Assembly: GCF_003665435.1 (NCBI RefSeq)
Contig: NZ_CP023407.1
Location: 3,658,001 to 3,722,000 of the forward strand
DNA from: Streptomyces fungicidicus
GTDB taxonomy: Bacteria > Actinomycetota > Actinomycetes > Streptomycetales > Streptomycetaceae
Reading direction: 5' to 3'
Length of the DNA stretch: 64,000 nucleotides
Made by a program: the position numbers and the translations under genes. Below the pieces are notes generated by a model that was not told the origin of the DNA, made no database searches, and was given only the letters and a program-made list of their open reading frames with translations. Shown piece after piece: positions 25,369 through 34,451 of this stretch (position 1 is the first letter of the stretch; each line of letters begins with the position of its first letter).

Positions 25369-25500
25369 ATGTTTCCCGGACACTTCGACCTGCTTCTGGC
25401 GAGAGCGCGGCATGCGGGGGTGCTGGCCACGACCTCGCGGAGGACGGTGATAACGAGCCTGGCCGGCACGTAACGCCGTACGTGGGGCAGGCAAGGCCCC

Positions 25501-26040
25501 TTAGGGGTGCAATCTCTTCACCATGACCGCGTACACCGGGGAGTCGGCGAAGGGCTGCTGCTCGCCCACCTTCTCGTAGCCCCACGTCTCGTACAGGTCC
25601 TGCACCTTCGGGTGCGCCACATCGACCAGGAGCACCGCGAGATCTTCACTGCGCTCCTTCAGCAGGGCTTCGTGGAGCCGCTCCGAGATCCCCTGCTTCC
25701 GCCACCGAGGGCGCACCATGACCTCGGAGACGGCGTAGGTCGCGGTGTACCCGTTGATCGGCTCGAATGCGGTGGAACGCCACCACTCACGGCCGGGCTG
25801 GAGGGGGGCGCCGTACGCGAAGCCGGTCGGCTCGTCGCCGTCGAAGGCGACGACGCAGGTGAAGCCATTCATCCCTGACCAGTGATCGACGAACCACGGA
25901 AACCGCTGGTTGAACTCGTCGTCCATCGCATCGGCGTAGGCGTCGGCGTGCACATCGATCAGCATCTGCCTGAAGCCCTCGGGGAGGTTCTCCTGGGCGT
26001 AGTGCCGCAGGTCGATCACCCTGGTCACGTTCGACTCCAT
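25501..26040 (-). CDS. GNAT-family N-acetyltransferase
   Basis: 179 residues with the GNAT acetyl-CoA site VSEVMVRPRWRKQGISERLHEAL (motif A, with R/QxxGxx/A as RKQGIS) at about 105-127. The C-terminal motif B is VDVAHPKVQDLYETWGYEKVG. The substrate is unknown. Its start overlaps the end of the XRE-TPR regulator gene by 16 bp, so it is translated from that regulator's transcript and may be its output gene. It is not obviously part of the lanthipeptide pathway. Confidence 0.85.
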   Translation of the reverse strand: MESNVTRVIDLRHYAQENLPEGFRQMLIDVHADAYADAMDDEFNQRFPWFVDHWSGMNGFTCVVAFDGDEPTGFAYGAPLQPGREWWRSTAFEPINGYTATYAVSEVMVRPRWRKQGISERLHEALLKERSEDLAVLLVDVAHPKVQDLYETWGYEKVGEQQPFADSPVYAVMVKRLHP

Positions 26041-27278
26041 TCATCTCGCATTCGGTCTGCCCAGTCGCGTGCGTACGTCGTCGACGGCGCCAGCCGGAAC
26101 AGGTCTCGGTGGAAGTCTCCGATCAGGGTGCGCATGCGCCCCGGTAATGGAGCGCCCTCCATGATCGTGAAGACGGTGGCCGCGGTCGCTGTGGCCTGCT
26201 CGGGCTCTCCCTGGCGGAGTTGTGCCAGCGCGAGTTGGCAGGTGGCCAGCGCGCGGTTGCGCTGGAACTCCGCCGGGATTTTCGCCAGGGCTCGGTGCGC
26301 CATCGCCTCGGCTTCGGCGGGTTCTCCGTTGCGGTTGAGGATGATCGCCGCGAGGTGGTTGAGTTCGGCGGGCCCGTAGAACGCGGTCCACCGGGGACGC
26401 TCGTCCTCGGCCGCCTTCCGAAAGGTCTCTTGCGCTGTGCCCAGGGCCCGCCGAGCGGCTCGCAGGTCCCCCAGTGACGAATGGGCGAGCGCGAGGCGGA
26501 CGCGGCCCATGGAGCCGAAGAACGGATCCCTGCGGGCGGCGGGGGAGGCGTTGGCCGCCTGCGCTGCCGCGAGCTGTTCCGGCCAGTTCTTCCGCTGGTA
26601 GGCGAGCATGGCCATGTTGACCCACATGCGCATGCCCGTGGGCGGGTCCTGGGAGAGGCCGGCGAACGTGGACGACTCGTGCAGGTACGTCTGGGCCGTG
26701 TCCAGATCGCGTAGGTCGATGCACGACCAGGCGGCGATGGTGGTGAACTCGGCCGCAAGCGCGTACAGGGCGCGGCGCACGCGTTCGCTGGCGTTCCGTT
26801 GCTGAAGCTCCAGCACCTTGGCGCGAGCTTCGAGGGCTGCGGTCGCCAGGGAGACGTGTCCGCCCTGGCGGTCGTCGGCCTCCACCAGCTGGTTCATGCT
26901 GGCCGAGGCGCGGGCTACGTCCGCCATGCCTACCGACCGACGTTGCTTGACGACCGGAACGGCTGCGGCTGCCGTTCCGGTGGTGGAAACGATGAAGTCG
27001 CGACGCCGCACGGGGCCCTCCGGAGGATGTTGCATGGAGCTGGGTGCGCTGAACCCTAAGTCCGCCACGGGGCAGCCGAACACACGCTCAAGTGCGGCGC
27101 AAGTGCGTCCGATTGGACGTCGGCTCGATCCGTTGAGCAGGTTACGGACCGTCCGGGAGGAGATTTCACCGGGCCGACCGGTGATCTCCTGCAGGGCAGC
27201 GTTCAGTCGATCCGCCAACTCCTCCTGCGTAAAACCGAGTTGAGCCAATCGACGCTGAAGAACGAGATTCGCTCCCAT
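26025..27278 (-). CDS. XRE-family transcriptional regulator with TPR domain
   Basis: 417 residues. An N-terminal Cro/C1-type helix-turn-helix (LGFTQEELADRLNAAL through ISSRTVRNLLNGSSRRP) is followed by the RRRDF element typical of this streptomycete regulator family. A helical TPR array (about 110-410) has repeats such as LALAHSSLGDLRAARRALGTA and LALAQLRQGEPEQATATA. Relatives bind small peptides or hormones through the TPR part. It is divergent from the lanthipeptide operon across 232 bp, which makes it the natural candidate for pathway regulator. Confidence 0.85.
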   Translation of the reverse strand: MGANLVLQRRLAQLGFTQEELADRLNAALQEITGRPGEISSRTVRNLLNGSSRRPIGRTCAALERVFGCPVADLGFSAPSSMQHPPEGPVRRRDFIVSTTGTAAAAVPVVKQRRSVGMADVARASASMNQLVEADDRQGGHVSLATAALEARAKVLELQQRNASERVRRALYALAAEFTTIAAWSCIDLRDLDTAQTYLHESSTFAGLSQDPPTGMRMWVNMAMLAYQRKNWPEQLAAAQAANASPAARRDPFFGSMGRVRLALAHSSLGDLRAARRALGTAQETFRKAAEDERPRWTAFYGPAELNHLAAIILNRNGEPAEAEAMAHRALAKIPAEFQRNRALATCQLALAQLRQGEPEQATATAATVFTIMEGAPLPGRMRTLIGDFHRDLFRLAPSTTYARDWADRMRDEWSRT

Positions 27279-27510
27279 GTACCGAACGTAGTACCACCGT
27301 CACTCTGATGCCCAGACCTCAGGTAATGGGAACGCAAAGTCTTCCGGTTGGTGGGCATGCACGAATCCGGGACCCTTCCTGTTGCGCGCGGCATGTCGCT
27401 CGTTGACTGGTCATCGGTCGCCGAGTCGAGTTCGGCACGGCGGCACGGAGGAAAGCCCGGCCCTGCCTCCTCATCAGGGCCGGGCACCCCACGCCGGAGG
27501 GAAAGACCTC

Positions 27511-27942
27511 GTGACCATGACCGTCGCTAAACCGAATGCGATCGGCGCCCCGGGTTACACCACGGAGCTGCCCTGCGTCCGCGAGTCCGTGAGCCGCGCC
27601 CGCGCTCTCGTCTCCAATGTACTGGCGGCCTGGGGCATGGACGACGACGTGGCCGACTGCGGAAAGATCATCGTCACCGAACTGCTGGCCAACGCCGTCG
27701 AGCACACCGATACCCCGGTGTCGAAGATCCTCATCGAGCGTCCGAGTAACGGTGCCGTCCGCATCGGAGTCTCCGACCGCTCGCACGGCGCGCCCCACCT
27801 GAAGACGGCCGACCCGAACGCTGAGAGCGGCCGGGGTCTGAGTCTGGTCGCGACGATGAGTTCGCGGTGGGGCTACGACACACACCCGTGGGGCAAGGTC
27901 ACCTGGGCTGTGGTCGAGGCTTCGGTGGGGAAAGAGCAGTGA
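27511..27942 (+). CDS. RsbW-like ATP-binding (HATPase) protein
   Basis: 143 residues from the GTG at 27511, with GGAGG 10 bp upstream. A single GHKL ATPase domain has N-box ELLANAVEHTDTP and G2 element GRGLSLVATMSSRWG. Such stand-alone kinases act as anti-sigma or signalling partners in streptomycetes and commonly open FxLD lanthipeptide operons. Its stop overlaps the next gene (GTGA at 27939-27942). No sigma factor gene is nearby, so the partner is unknown. Confidence 0.85.
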   Translation: MTMTVAKPNAIGAPGYTTELPCVRESVSRARALVSNVLAAWGMDDDVADCGKIIVTELLANAVEHTDTPVSKILIERPSNGAVRIGVSDRSHGAPHLKTADPNAESGRGLSLVATMSSRWGYDTHPWGKVTWAVVEASVGKEQ

Positions 27943-28358
27943 GCACCACAGTGGCTCCGAAACGCCCAGCCGAGGAGTGGAAGCCACCGCTCGACGCAGA
28001 CGGCTTACGGCTCGTGCTGGACCGATTCCGAGTCTGGAAGCCGCTCGACATCGAAGAGGTCTTCGACGATCTCGACGCGGTGATTGGCGATCACTCCCCG
28101 CCCGTTGCGACGACCGTCGCCCTGGTCGACCGCCTCCGCAGCCACCTGAAGCAGCTCAGCGACATCACGGTGGCTGACGACAGGTTTCCGCCCACCGCCG
28201 AGATGACCCGACTCGTCGAGCGAGCGCGCCCCCTGCGGGAGGAGTGCACGCCGGCCGCCCATCAGCAGGCTGTCGGACTCGCCCGGCGTTTCGCCTTCGT
28301 GACCGCTGACCTGATCGAAGAGTTGATCGAGGCCCGCTACATCAAGGGGACCGAGTGA
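27939..28358 (+). CDS. DUF6415-family protein of natural-product clusters
   Basis: 139 residues from the GTG overlapping the stop of the ATPase gene. The protein is mostly helical and acidic/basic, with DADGLRLVLDRFRVWKPL near the start and RRFAFVTADLIEELIEARY at the end. I recognise it as DUF6415, annotated near lanthipeptide clusters; no catalytic motif is seen. The 205 bp that follow hold no gene and separate the regulatory pair from the biosynthetic genes. Confidence 0.65.
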   Translation: MSTTVAPKRPAEEWKPPLDADGLRLVLDRFRVWKPLDIEEVFDDLDAVIGDHSPPVATTVALVDRLRSHLKQLSDITVADDRFPPTAEMTRLVERARPLREECTPAAHQQAVGLARRFAFVTADLIEELIEARYIKGTE

Positions 28359-28563
28359 TCCACGCCTCCACCCACCCGCGTGCCGCTCGGCGGGCTGGTC
28401 ACCACGCACCGGCCCTCTGCGGGCGTGGGCCTCCCAGCTCGCCGTCCAGCACACCGCCCCGTTGGTGAGCTGACAAGAACGGAGAACGTTCGCCCCCAGC
28501 CTCCCGGCCCATCCGGCACACGAACCGGCCTGCATCCCCAACACGTACGACCGAAGGAAGCCC

Positions 28564-29796
28564 ATGACGAACACGACCGTCGAGCCCGACGAGGCGACCC
28601 GCCTGCGGAACAAGGTGGTGGACGAGCTGTGCGCGGACGGCAACATCTCCTCCCCGGAGGTCGAAGCCGTGATGCGCAAGGTGCCCCGCCACGCGTTCAT
28701 CCCCGACACCCCGCTCGACAGGGCGTACGAGACGTACGCCGCGGTGATCACCAAGACCGACGAACACGGGGTGCAGCTCAGCTCCGTTTCCGCCCCGCAG
28801 ATCCAGGCCATGATGCTGGAGCAGGCCCAGGTGGAGTCCGGGATGCGGGTGCTGGAGGTCGGCTCGGGCGGACTGAACGCGGCCTATCTCGCCGAACTCG
28901 TCGGCCCGTCCGGCGAAGTCATCACCGTGGACATCGACTCCTCCGTCACCGACCGCGCGTCCCGTCTCCTGGAGGAGAACGGCTACGACAAGGTCCGCGT
29001 CGTCACCGCCGACGCGGCCGAACCCCTCCCCATCGGGGAGGTCGATGTCGTCATGGTGACCGCCGGGGCCTGGGACATCGCCCCGGCGTGGATCGCGCAG
29101 CTCGAGCAGGGCGGCCGTCTCGTGGTGCCGCTGCGGATGTGCGGCCTGACCCGTTCGATCGCCTTCACCCAGGTCACGGGCGAGCGCGGCCCTTACCTGG
29201 AGAGCGAGTCGGCACGGATCTGCGGCTTCGTCCCGATGCAGGGCTCCACCGCCCACCGCGAAGAACTCCTCCTGGTCAACGGAACCCCGGAGATCGGGCT
29301 GAAGTTCGATGACGGTCTGCCGGCCGATCCGCACCGGCTGGACAACGCGGTCACGTTCCCGCGCCACGAGCGGTGGACCGGCGTCATCATCGGCCTCTCC
29401 GAACTCATCGACACCCTCCAGATGGCCATGGCGATCGGCCTGCCCGGCTTCTGCACCATGGCGGTCGATGACGACCTGGACACGGGTCTGGTCGCACCCG
29501 TGAACAAGCGGTTCTCCCTCGCCGCCGTCGACGACGACACCTTCGCCTACCTCGTCACCCGCCGCACTGAGGACAACAAGCACATCGAGTACGGCGTGCA
29601 CGCCCTCGGCCCGAACGCGAAGCAGCTCGCCGGCAAGGTCGCCGACATGCTGCGCGACTGGGAGGCCAACCGGCGCGGCGGCCCCAGCCCGGTCATCCGG
29701 GTCTATCCGGCCGACACCCCCGATGACCAGATCCCGGCCGACCGGATCATCGACAAGGTGCACAGCCGGATCTCGCTCTCCTGGCCTCCGGCGTAA
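28564..29796 (+). CDS. FxLD-system methyltransferase (protein L-isoaspartate O-methyltransferase-like)
   Basis: 410 residues. The N-terminal 220 form a PIMT-type SAM methyltransferase: VMRKVPRHAFIPDTPLDRAY, QIQAMMLEQAQVESG, then the SAM motif RVLEVGSGGLNAAYLA at about 95-110 and DVVMVTAGAWDIA. The C-terminal half is specific to the FxLD-system subfamily. In related lanthipeptides such an enzyme methylates a core aspartate, leading to isoaspartate through a succinimide. The core here has Asp42 and Asp61 as possible targets. It lies 52 bp before the precursor gene. Confidence 0.88.
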   Translation: MTNTTVEPDEATRLRNKVVDELCADGNISSPEVEAVMRKVPRHAFIPDTPLDRAYETYAAVITKTDEHGVQLSSVSAPQIQAMMLEQAQVESGMRVLEVGSGGLNAAYLAELVGPSGEVITVDIDSSVTDRASRLLEENGYDKVRVVTADAAEPLPIGEVDVVMVTAGAWDIAPAWIAQLEQGGRLVVPLRMCGLTRSIAFTQVTGERGPYLESESARICGFVPMQGSTAHREELLLVNGTPEIGLKFDDGLPADPHRLDNAVTFPRHERWTGVIIGLSELIDTLQMAMAIGLPGFCTMAVDDDLDTGLVAPVNKRFSLAAVDDDTFAYLVTRRTEDNKHIEYGVHALGPNAKQLAGKVADMLRDWEANRRGGPSPVIRVYPADTPDDQIPADRIIDKVHSRISLSWPPA

Positions 29797-29848
29797 CGCC
29801 GGGAGCCAGGTCGTCCCGCACCATCCGAACAAGAGGAAGGGCATCACC

Positions 29849-30040
29849 ATGACGAGCGCCACCCTGGCCCCGCCCGCCCCGCTGGCGGGCCTGGACGACG
29901 ACTTCGCGCCCCTGGACGTGAAGGTCGTCATCGCCGAGCACGCGTACGGCAAGCTCATGTGCTCAACGGGCGACGGCTGCGGCACCACCTGCGCGACCGG
30001 CGCCTCCGCCTGCGGCTCCTTCACGGAGGACCCCGCCTGA
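29849..30040 (+). CDS. FxLD-type lanthipeptide precursor
   Basis: 63-residue precursor from the ATG at 29849, with AGAGGAAGG upstream. The leader holds DDDFAPLDVKVV, the FxLD recognition motif but with one extra residue (F-A-P-L-D). The core from about residue 37 carries cysteines at 38, 44, 48 and 55 with Ser/Thr at 39, 40, 46, 47, 50, 53, 57 and 59, in GDGCGTTCATGASAC. Up to four (methyl)lanthionine rings are possible. It lies directly between the methyltransferase and lanB. The class and linkage are family knowledge; ring pattern and activity are unknown. Confidence 0.88.
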   Translation: MTSATLAPPAPLAGLDDDFAPLDVKVVIAEHAYGKLMCSTGDGCGTTCATGASACGSFTEDPA

Positions 30041-30073
30041 TCCGCGGCTCCTTCACAGAGGACTGGGCCTGAT
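30012..30073 (+). repeat. Tandem duplication of the precursor gene's 3' end
   Basis: The 30 bp at 30012-30041, which encode the last residues and stop of the precursor, recur at 30044-30073 with 26 of 30 identities. The second copy would read GSFTEDWA-stop but lies out of the gene after its stop codon. Confidence 0.75.
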
Positions 30074-30159
30074 TGCAGGCCGTTCCCTGCCGGTGAGCCG
30101 GGCGAAGTGCTTCGCCCGGCTCATCGGCCCCTCACCTGCCCCGCCAGACGGAGGGCACC

Positions 30160-33100
30160 ATGGCTTCCCGAACAGTCGCCGACTACCAGTGGCAGGGCGC
30201 CGCTCTGCTGCGCGCCACCACCAGCCCCGGGCCGGCAGACATCCCCCGCATCCTCGACCTGGACATGGCCGTCACCCGCGGGTGGCTGAACCGCATCTGG
30301 CAGCGCGAGGACTTCCGCAGCGCGCTGGGGCTGGCCACCCCCGTCCTGTCCGACGCCATCGAGGCAGTCGTCCAGGGCCGGCAGACCGAGCCCCGTCACG
30401 TCCGCCGCACCGCCGTATCGACGGTTTCCTACCTCCTGCGGTGGCAGCACCGGCCCACCCCGCTCGGGCTGTTCGCCGGCACCGGTCCCGTGACGGTCGG
30501 GCCCCGGGCGACCGCGCGGTGGCGCGACAAGCACCGCGTGCTGATCCGGCCGGACTCCGAGTGGGTCACCGACCTGGTCCTCCGGCTCCAGCGCACCCCC
30601 GCGTTACTGAAGCGGCTCCCGCTCGTCGCCAACAATGCCGCCCACACTCGGGGCGATCGGCTCGTGGCGCCGGGCCCGCCCTCCGATGGCTACGCCGTCC
30701 TTCTGGCCCCGGTCGAGATATCTGTCCGCAACGCCCGACCGGTGGCCGCCGCGATGAGCGCGGCCCGAACCCCCATCCCCTACGGCAATCTTCACGGCCA
30801 CCTGCGCGACGGCTTCCCGCAGGCCGCCCCGGAGCAGATCGACGCTCTTCTCACAAGCCTGGTCGAGCAGCAGTTCCTCATCACCAGCCTGTGGGCGCCC
30901 ATGACCACGGTGGACGCCTTCCAGCACCTGTGCCACGAGCTGGAACGGCACGGCGCGGACGGCATCCCCGAGGTGCGGGACCTGGTCCACGAGCTGTACG
31001 CGCTGCGCGACGAAATGTCCGCCCACCAGCCGACGCTCTCCGACACCAACGTGAGCGCCACCGCCGCGCGGATGCGCGCCCTCACCCCCGTCACGCGGAC
31101 ACCGCTGCTCATTGACACCGCCCTCGACTGCGAGACCCAGCTCCCGCAGGCCGTGATTGCGGAAGCGCAGGCAGCCGTGTCGGCCCTCTACCGGACCACC
31201 CCACAGCCCTACGGCTACCAGCACTGGCGCGACTACCACCGCCGGTTCCGGGCCCGGTACGGCGTCGGCGCCCTCGTACCGGTGATGGACCTGGTTGCCG
31301 ACAGCGGCCTCGGGCTCCCCGCCGGATACATCGGCTCCGAACGCGGGGCCGCCCTGAAGGTGCGCACCGAACGCGACGAACTGCTGCTCGCGCTGATGCA
31401 GCAAGTCCTCCTCGATGGCCGTGACGAACTGCGGCTGACGGACGACATGGTCAACGCCCTGGAGAAGGCCGCCGGAGCGGACGAGCGGCTGTTCGTGCCC
31501 CGGGTGGAGGCCGCCTTCGAGGTCCACGCCCCCAGCACCCGGGCGCTGTCCAACGGCACCTTCGACCTCCTGCTCACCGCGGCACCCCGCCCCGGCAGCA
31601 GCATGGCGGGCCGGTTCGCCCACGTCCTGCCGCCCGAGCACCAAGACGCCCTCGCCACCACTTATCGAGGGGCGCCGGATGGCCTCACGGCACAGCTCGT
31701 GTTCCCGCCGCGCCGACACCGCAACGAGAACGTCACCCGCACACCGCGGCTGCTGTCGCACGTCATCGAGTTGTCCGGCCACCAAGAGAGCAACGAGACG
31801 ACGGTCCGGCTCGCCGACATCGCCGTTACCGCTGACCCGCGCAGTTTCCAGCTCGTGCAGCTCTCCACCGGCCGGCGCATCGACGTGCGGGTCCTGCACG
31901 CCCTGGAAGGCGGGACCCAGACCCCGCCGCTGGCCCGGTTCCTCGCCGAGGTGGCACACGGGCGGTACGCCGCCTACAAGCCGTTCGATTTCGGCGCCGG
32001 CTCCCGGCTCCCGTTCCTCCCCCGGGTCCGCTACCGCCGCACCATCCTCATGCAGGCCCGATGGCTGCTGATGGCCAACGACCTGCCCGGGCGGAAGGCT
32101 CCGCGGCAGGAGTGGGAGGACGCCTTCACCGCCTGGCAGGAGCGGCTGCGGGTTCCGATGCAGGTCGCTGTCATCGAGTACGACCAGCGCCTCCCCCTCG
32201 ACCTGTGCCACCCGGTCCACCTCCGGGTCCTTCGCGCCCATCTCGACAACGCCCGGCGCGTGGAGCTGCGCGAGGTTTCGGACGCAGACGCCCACGGCTG
32301 GATCGGGCGGGCGCACGAGATCTGGCTCTCCCTGGGCCGGGCCGAGCCGGACACCCCCTACGTGCCCCGGCCGCTCCCCGCCACAGTGACGGCCACCAGG
32401 AGGCACTTCCCGGGGGCCGGCGGCGTCCTTCTCGCGCAGCTCCACGCCCACCCGCGCCGCTACGACGAGATCCTGAGCTACCACCTCCCCCACCTGCTCG
32501 CCGCGTTCGGGGAGGAGCCGCCGACCTGGTGGTTCACCCGTCACCGGGAGATGGCCCGGCCGGACGCCGACCAGCACCTCGACCTCACGCTGCACCTGCC
32601 ACCGGACACACACGGGGCCAGCTCACAGTACGTCCGCGCCTGGGCGGACAACCTGCACAGGATGGGTCTGGCGTCCGGGCTCGTCCTGGGCCCGTACCAG
32701 CCGCAGACAGGGCGCTTCGGCCACGGGCCGGTCATGGACGCCGCGCACCAGGTGTTCGCCGCGGACTCTGCCGCCGCCCTTGCGCAGATCCAGCTCACCG
32801 AGCGCCCCGACGCCTTCGCCCCGCAGGCCCTCGCCGCCGCCAGCGCCCTGCGCCTCGTCACACCCCTGGCACCGGACGCTGCGGCGGCCGAAGAGTGGCT
32901 GGTGCGCAGCCTCCCCCAGGGCACCGGACGGTTAAGCCGGACCCTGCGCAGCCAGGTACTCGAACTCGCCGCGCCGAACGGCACCTCCGCGCTCGCGGCC
33001 CTCCCCGGCGGCCCACAGGTCACCGAAGCGTGGCGTGCCCGCGCGACTGCCGTGGACACCTACCGGACGGCCTTGGCCGGTGAGCGTGATCCGCTCGATG

Positions 33101-33222
33101 TCGCCCGGTCGCTGCTGCACCAGCACCACGTCCGGGCTCTGGGCGTCGATCCGCGCACCGAGGAGACCACGATCCGGCTCGTGCGAACGGCGGCCCTCCA
33201 GCACCGGATGGCAGCCCGATGA
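30160..33222 (+). CDS. LanB-type lantibiotic dehydratase (full length)
   Basis: 1,020-residue class I dehydratase that glutamylates Ser/Thr of the core using Glu-tRNA and then eliminates glutamate. The glutamylation domain fills about residues 1-720, including SYLLRWQHRPTPLGLFAG near 95-110 and RYRRTILMQARWLL later. The elimination (SpaB_C) domain lies at about 740-1010, opening with LAQLHAHPRRYDEILSYHL and PTWWFTRHR. It overlaps lanC by 4 bp. The length matches complete LanB enzymes rather than split ones. Confidence 0.9.
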   Translation: MASRTVADYQWQGAALLRATTSPGPADIPRILDLDMAVTRGWLNRIWQREDFRSALGLATPVLSDAIEAVVQGRQTEPRHVRRTAVSTVSYLLRWQHRPTPLGLFAGTGPVTVGPRATARWRDKHRVLIRPDSEWVTDLVLRLQRTPALLKRLPLVANNAAHTRGDRLVAPGPPSDGYAVLLAPVEISVRNARPVAAAMSAARTPIPYGNLHGHLRDGFPQAAPEQIDALLTSLVEQQFLITSLWAPMTTVDAFQHLCHELERHGADGIPEVRDLVHELYALRDEMSAHQPTLSDTNVSATAARMRALTPVTRTPLLIDTALDCETQLPQAVIAEAQAAVSALYRTTPQPYGYQHWRDYHRRFRARYGVGALVPVMDLVADSGLGLPAGYIGSERGAALKVRTERDELLLALMQQVLLDGRDELRLTDDMVNALEKAAGADERLFVPRVEAAFEVHAPSTRALSNGTFDLLLTAAPRPGSSMAGRFAHVLPPEHQDALATTYRGAPDGLTAQLVFPPRRHRNENVTRTPRLLSHVIELSGHQESNETTVRLADIAVTADPRSFQLVQLSTGRRIDVRVLHALEGGTQTPPLARFLAEVAHGRYAAYKPFDFGAGSRLPFLPRVRYRRTILMQARWLLMANDLPGRKAPRQEWEDAFTAWQERLRVPMQVAVIEYDQRLPLDLCHPVHLRVLRAHLDNARRVELREVSDADAHGWIGRAHEIWLSLGRAEPDTPYVPRPLPATVTATRRHFPGAGGVLLAQLHAHPRRYDEILSYHLPHLLAAFGEEPPTWWFTRHREMARPDADQHLDLTLHLPPDTHGASSQYVRAWADNLHRMGLASGLVLGPYQPQTGRFGHGPVMDAAHQVFAADSAAALAQIQLTERPDAFAPQALAAASALRLVTPLAPDAAAAEEWLVRSLPQGTGRLSRTLRSQVLELAAPNGTSALAALPGGPQVTEAWRARATAVDTYRTALAGERDPLDVARSLLHQHHVRALGVDPRTEETTIRLVRTAALQHRMAAR

Positions 33223-34451
33223 CCACACTGGCCGCCACCGCCGCAGCGATCCTGGAGCAGTACACCGCCCATCTGGCGGAACCCCCTCCCTCGCCCCCGG
33301 AGGAGCCCTGGGCGGTGCAGTCGCTCGCCGACGGCGCCGCCGGAATCAGCCTGCTGCACATCGAGACGGCCAGCCGGTACGGCGGCTCCTGGCTTTCCGC
33401 CCACCGATGGATCACGAGCGCGGCCTCCGGGCCCATCAGCGCGGCCGACCAGACGGGCCTGTTCCTCGGCGCCCCGGCCGTCGGCTTCCTCCTTAGCGCC
33501 GTCCCTCCGGCCTACCAGCATCTGTACGCTTCGGCGCGCACGATCCTGCACCAGCACATCACTGACCTCGCCAACCGCCGCGTGGACGCCGCGCTCGCCC
33601 GCATCGACAGGGGAGACCTTCCGACCTTCGCGGAGTACGACCTCTTCTACGGCCTCACGGGGATCGGCGCCTACCTCCTGCGCACCGAGCCCGCGGGCCC
33701 AGCCCTGGAGAGGATCTTGCAGTACCTCGTCGCCCTGACCCGGCCGCTCGCCCCCAAAGGGCGAGGGCTCCCCGGCTGGTGGGTCCGCCACGACCCGGCA
33801 CGCGGCGAGTCCCCCCACTTCCCCGGCGGACACGGCAACTTCGGTGCCGCGCACGGCATCACTGGCCCGCTCCTCCTCCTGGCCCAGGCCCTGCGCCGCG
33901 GCATCACCGTCCACGGCCACCAGGACGCCATGTTCACCATCTGCGCCCACCTCGACGCCTGGTGCCAGCACGGTGACTCCGGCCCCTGGTGGCCCGAACA
34001 CATCTCGCGGCGCGATTTCGACCGCGGACGCCCCCACCACGACGCCCCCGCCCGTCCGAGCTGGTGCTACGGCACGACAGGCATTGCACGGGCCGGCCAG
34101 CTCGCCGGGCTCGCCCTGCGCTCGCCCACGCTCCAGAAGTTCCACGAGCACGCCCTGTACCGGGCCTTGTGCGATCCCGCGCAACTCGCCCTGGTCACCG
34201 ACAACGGCCTCTGCCACGGATGGGCGGGCATCTATCAGACCGCTCACCGCGCGGCCGCAGACGCGCTCGACCCACGGCTGCACGCCCTCCCGGAACGCCT
34301 TGGTGACACCCTCACCGCATCCGGCCAGCCCGGCTCCTCACCGGCTCCCGGCCTGATCAACGGTGCCGCCGGCACCGCGCTCGCTCTCACCACCTTCGCC
34401 TCGCAGCAGGCGCCGAGCACTGGATGGGACGCATGTCTTTTGATCAACTGA
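33219..34451 (+). CDS. LanC-type lanthionine cyclase
   Basis: 410 residues. Zinc ligands of the LanC fold are C283 in SWCYGTTG and C332/H333 in GLCHGWAGIYQ, and the GxxG barrel repeats HGNFGAAHGITG and LINGAAGTALAL are present. It adds core cysteines to dehydrated residues to form (methyl)lanthionine. Its start overlaps lanB and its end overlaps the next gene by 19 bp, so LanB, LanC and the SpaB_C-like protein are made from one coupled message. Confidence 0.9.
   Translation: MTTLAATAAAILEQYTAHLAEPPPSPPEEPWAVQSLADGAAGISLLHIETASRYGGSWLSAHRWITSAASGPISAADQTGLFLGAPAVGFLLSAVPPAYQHLYASARTILHQHITDLANRRVDAALARIDRGDLPTFAEYDLFYGLTGIGAYLLRTEPAGPALERILQYLVALTRPLAPKGRGLPGWWVRHDPARGESPHFPGGHGNFGAAHGITGPLLLLAQALRRGITVHGHQDAMFTICAHLDAWCQHGDSGPWWPEHISRRDFDRGRPHHDAPARPSWCYGTTGIARAGQLAGLALRSPTLQKFHEHALYRALCDPAQLALVTDNGLCHGWAGIYQTAHRAAADALDPRLHALPERLGDTLTASGQPGSSPAPGLINGAAGTALALTTFASQQAPSTGWDACLLIN

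Noticed and set aside
30041..30159. Second short precursor peptide after the FxLD gene
   Set aside because: The repeated GSFTEDWA segment has no start codon or leader; it is a 3'-end duplication.
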